Shown here: positions 31,505 through 32,920 of the stretch, one piece after another
Numbering within the stretch: the first letter of the stretch is position 1
Layout: each line of letters starts with the position of its first letter
Assembly (NCBI GenBank): GCA_027452205.1
Contig: DAIDGV010000008.1
Location: forward strand, 1 to 32,920
Direction: 5' to 3'
Source of the DNA: a candidate division FCPU426 bacterium
Lineage (GTDB): Bacteria > Oederibacteriota > Muellerivitia > Muellerivitales > Muellerivitaceae
Length of the DNA: 32,920 bases
Position numbers and translations under genes: made by a program
The notes under the pieces: model-generated
Seen by the model: the letters and a program-made list of their open reading frames with translations, nothing else
What the model was told of the DNA's origin: nothing
Database searches by the model: none

Positions 31505-31517
31505 TTTTGATCCAATG

Positions 31518-31544
31518 GCCCGCGCTTTTTAGCGCGGGCTTTTT
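31518..31544 (+). terminator. strong rho-independent terminator
   Basis: GCCCGCGCT (31518-31526) and AGCGCGGGC (31531-31539) form a 9-bp stem with a 4-nt loop, followed by a run of T. It ends the rhodanese transcript. Confidence 0.92.
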
Positions 31545-31717
31545 CTAAAGATGACGTCGTGGATCTTAATGGCTGATCGGTCCAGTTAAACCTCTACCCT
31601 CCAAGTTTTTTCGACCTGTCCTAGGTCATCGACTCCCAAAACGTATGGTTCAATACTAAGACCTACTCAAGTTGTGCAGTTGATCGACAATAAAGTTATA
31701 TTCGAAAAGGAACGCTT

Positions 31718-32920
31718 GTGCGAGCTGAAGATCTCGATCTAAAAGAACTTTTGGAACTGGACACGGACAACAAAGTGGTCCATTTTGCCGGTGAAAGAGC
31801 CATGATCTGCGATACGGTTTCCCATGGTCTTCTCCGCAAAGAACTCATGGATTCCTTTGGTGAAAGGACCGCCCAGGGGATCATTAGCCGTTTTGGGTAT
31901 ATTCAAGGTCGCCGTATGGCCGAAGCGCTCAAATCCAAGTTCAAATGGAGCAATGAAACGGACTGGCAAAAGGCCGGAACCCGGATATTGACCCTTCAGG
32001 GTCTCGTTCAGGTCGAAGAAGAAAACTTGGAAAAGTTCGATAACGAGGGCGGGACCTGGACCAACTCCTATGAAGCGGAACAGCAGATCCTTTTGAAGGG
32101 TCGCTCGGACAAATGCGTCTGTTGGAACCTATGTGGATTCATCAGCGGCTACTTGAGTTTCTCATTGGATAAAAAAATATACGCTCTAGAGGATAAATGC
32201 GTCGGAAAAGGCGATCTGGCCTGTCACGTCATGATCAAATCCGAGGAAGATTGGGGAGAAGCGGTCGAGGGCGACCTGGCGATTTTCAAACGAGTGGGCA
32301 TCGATGAAACGTTATTGCATGTTACATCAGCCCTCAAACTGACCGAAAGCGTATTGCGGGATAAATCGAGGAAATTGGCCCGTCTCGCGAAGATGGAGGA
32401 AGATCCGACCGAGTTGATGGCAAGAAGCCTTGAGATGCGCAAGCTCATGGAGTTGACAAAGACGATCGCTATGATCGATACGACCGTCCTCATTACCGGT
32501 GAGAGCGGTACGGGCAAAGAAAGGATCGCCCGCTATGTTCATGAGCATTCCACCCGCGCGGACGGCCCCTTCATCGCGGTCAATTGCGGGGCCATCACTG
32601 AAACCCTTTTAGAAAGCGAGCTTTTTGGCCATGCCCGCGGGGCTTTTACGGGGGCCACCTCGGACCGGCCAGGGCTCTTCGAGGCCGCCAACGGCGGAAC
32701 TCTCTTTTTGGACGAAGTCGGCGAGATCAGCCTTGGGATGCAGGTAAAGCTTTTGAGAGCTTTACAAGAGAGGGAGATCCGCCGGGTAGGGGAGAACAAA
32801 AGCCGTCCGATCAATGTTCGTATCGTCAGCGCTACCAATAAAAACCTAAAGGCTGAAATGGCGGATAAACGGTTCCGTGAGGACCTTTATTACCGACTCA
32901 ACGTGGTGGAACTGGCCGTA
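31718..32920 (+). CDS. sigma-54 activator with XylR_N and V4R sensor domains (3' end cut off)
   Basis: GTG 31718, with AAAAGGA upstream, opens 401 codons that run off the window without a stop. Residues 1-100 fit XylR_N ([21 protein letters not shown]). A V4R domain spans about 105-205 (WTNSYEAE at 114-121; C135, E158, C161 and C169 with the spacing of the zinc ligands I recall from MopR). A coiled linker leads to the AAA+ domain: Walker A GESGTGKE 261-268, GAFTGA 308-313 for sigma-54 contact, and Walker B LFLDE 329-333. DmpR/XylR relatives sense aromatics; here the ligand is unknown. The terminator at 31518 isolates it from the rhodanese. Confidence 0.9.
   Translation, partial: MRAEDLDLKELLELDTDNKVVHFAGERAMICDTVSHGLLRKELMDSFGERTAQGIISRFGYIQGRRMAEALKSKFKWSNETDWQKAGTRILTLQGLVQVEEENLEKFDNEGGTWTNSYEAEQQILLKGRSDKCVCWNLCGFISGYLSFSLDKKIYALEDKCVGKGDLACHVMIKSEEDWGEAVEGDLAIFKRVGIDETLLHVTSALKLTESVLRDKSRKLARLAKMEEDPTELMARSLEMRKLMELTKTIAMIDTTVLITGESGTGKERIARYVHEHSTRADGPFIAVNCGAITETLLESELFGHARGAFTGATSDRPGLFEAANGGTLFLDEVGEISLGMQVKLLRALQEREIRRVGENKSRPINVRIVSATNKNLKAEMADKRFREDLYYRLNVVELAV

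Noticed and set aside
31614-31630. ACCTGTCCTAGGTCATC as a fifth Crp/Fnr-type site upstream of the sigma-54 activator
   Set aside because: One half-site mismatch (TGTC-N4-GTCA), and the nearest -10-like hexamer is two bases out of register with the other four sites.

Overview
The window appears to be chromosomal DNA from a diderm (Gram-negative-type) bacterium. Several genes encode signal-peptide-bearing outer-membrane beta-barrels, and there is a GT9 LPS-type glycosyltransferase. Most genes have strong GGAGG-type ribosome binding sites, and both strands are used. The combination of a quinol-type NO reductase, RIC-type di-iron repair proteins and NifI-type PII proteins fits a facultatively or strictly anaerobic, environmental, probably little-studied lineage. 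I could not assign a phylum from sequence alone. No tRNA, rRNA, CRISPR array, insertion sequence or phage module was seen.

Layout. (1) 1-4.9 kb: an MgtA-type P-type ATPase on the minus strand, then plus-strand small membrane/stress-type genes (a two-helix membrane protein, a DUF883/YqjD-like protein, a 52-codon small ORF, a DUF2934-like protein) and a Crp/Fnr regulator. (2) 5-9.8 kb: an outer-membrane protein, a zinc alcohol dehydrogenase, and a compact four-gene run (DUF2934-like, secreted OB-like protein, PHP-less family X DNA polymerase, SagB-like nitroreductase). (3) 10-16.7 kb: envelope/glycan genes (GT9, a small WH/HCGC protein, radical SAM, a decayed outer-membrane gene, another beta-barrel, two overlapping paralogous GT-A glycosyltransferases). 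(4) 16.7-19.7 kb: two divergently transcribed, dissimilar ClC proteins. (5) 20-25.7 kb: a nitric-oxide defence island with qNor, a Crp/Fnr regulator, three hemerythrin-fold proteins and a Cys-rich miniprotein. (6) 26-31.5 kb: a nitrite-assimilation island with a formate/nitrite-type channel, a NifI2-like PII, a siroheme nitrite/sulfite reductase, a porin, a NifI1-like PII and a rhodanese. (7) The right edge cuts a sigma-54 activator with an XylR_N-V4R sensor.

How the parts connect. Three promoters in the NO island (upstream of qNor, the first hemerythrin and the third hemerythrin) carry the same palindrome, TGACTTAAGTCA. In all three, a -10-like hexamer begins exactly 22 bp after the 14-bp site. 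A fourth promoter (2798-2843) keeps the TGAC-N4-GTCA core and the same geometry. This looks like a class-II Crp/Fnr regulon, and the regulator encoded inside the island is the natural candidate. The nitrite island has two divergent sigma-54-type (-24/-12) promoter matches in one intergenic region, one facing the nitrite channel and one facing nifI2-nitrite reductase. Two NifI-class PII proteins bracket a nitrite reductase with no nitrogenase gene in view. That is the most unusual arrangement in the window.

Intergenic space is marked by a dispersed hairpin repeat family (14.75-15.15, 19.65-19.99 and 25.68-26.01 kb) and by a different pair of hairpins at 30.2-30.5 kb.
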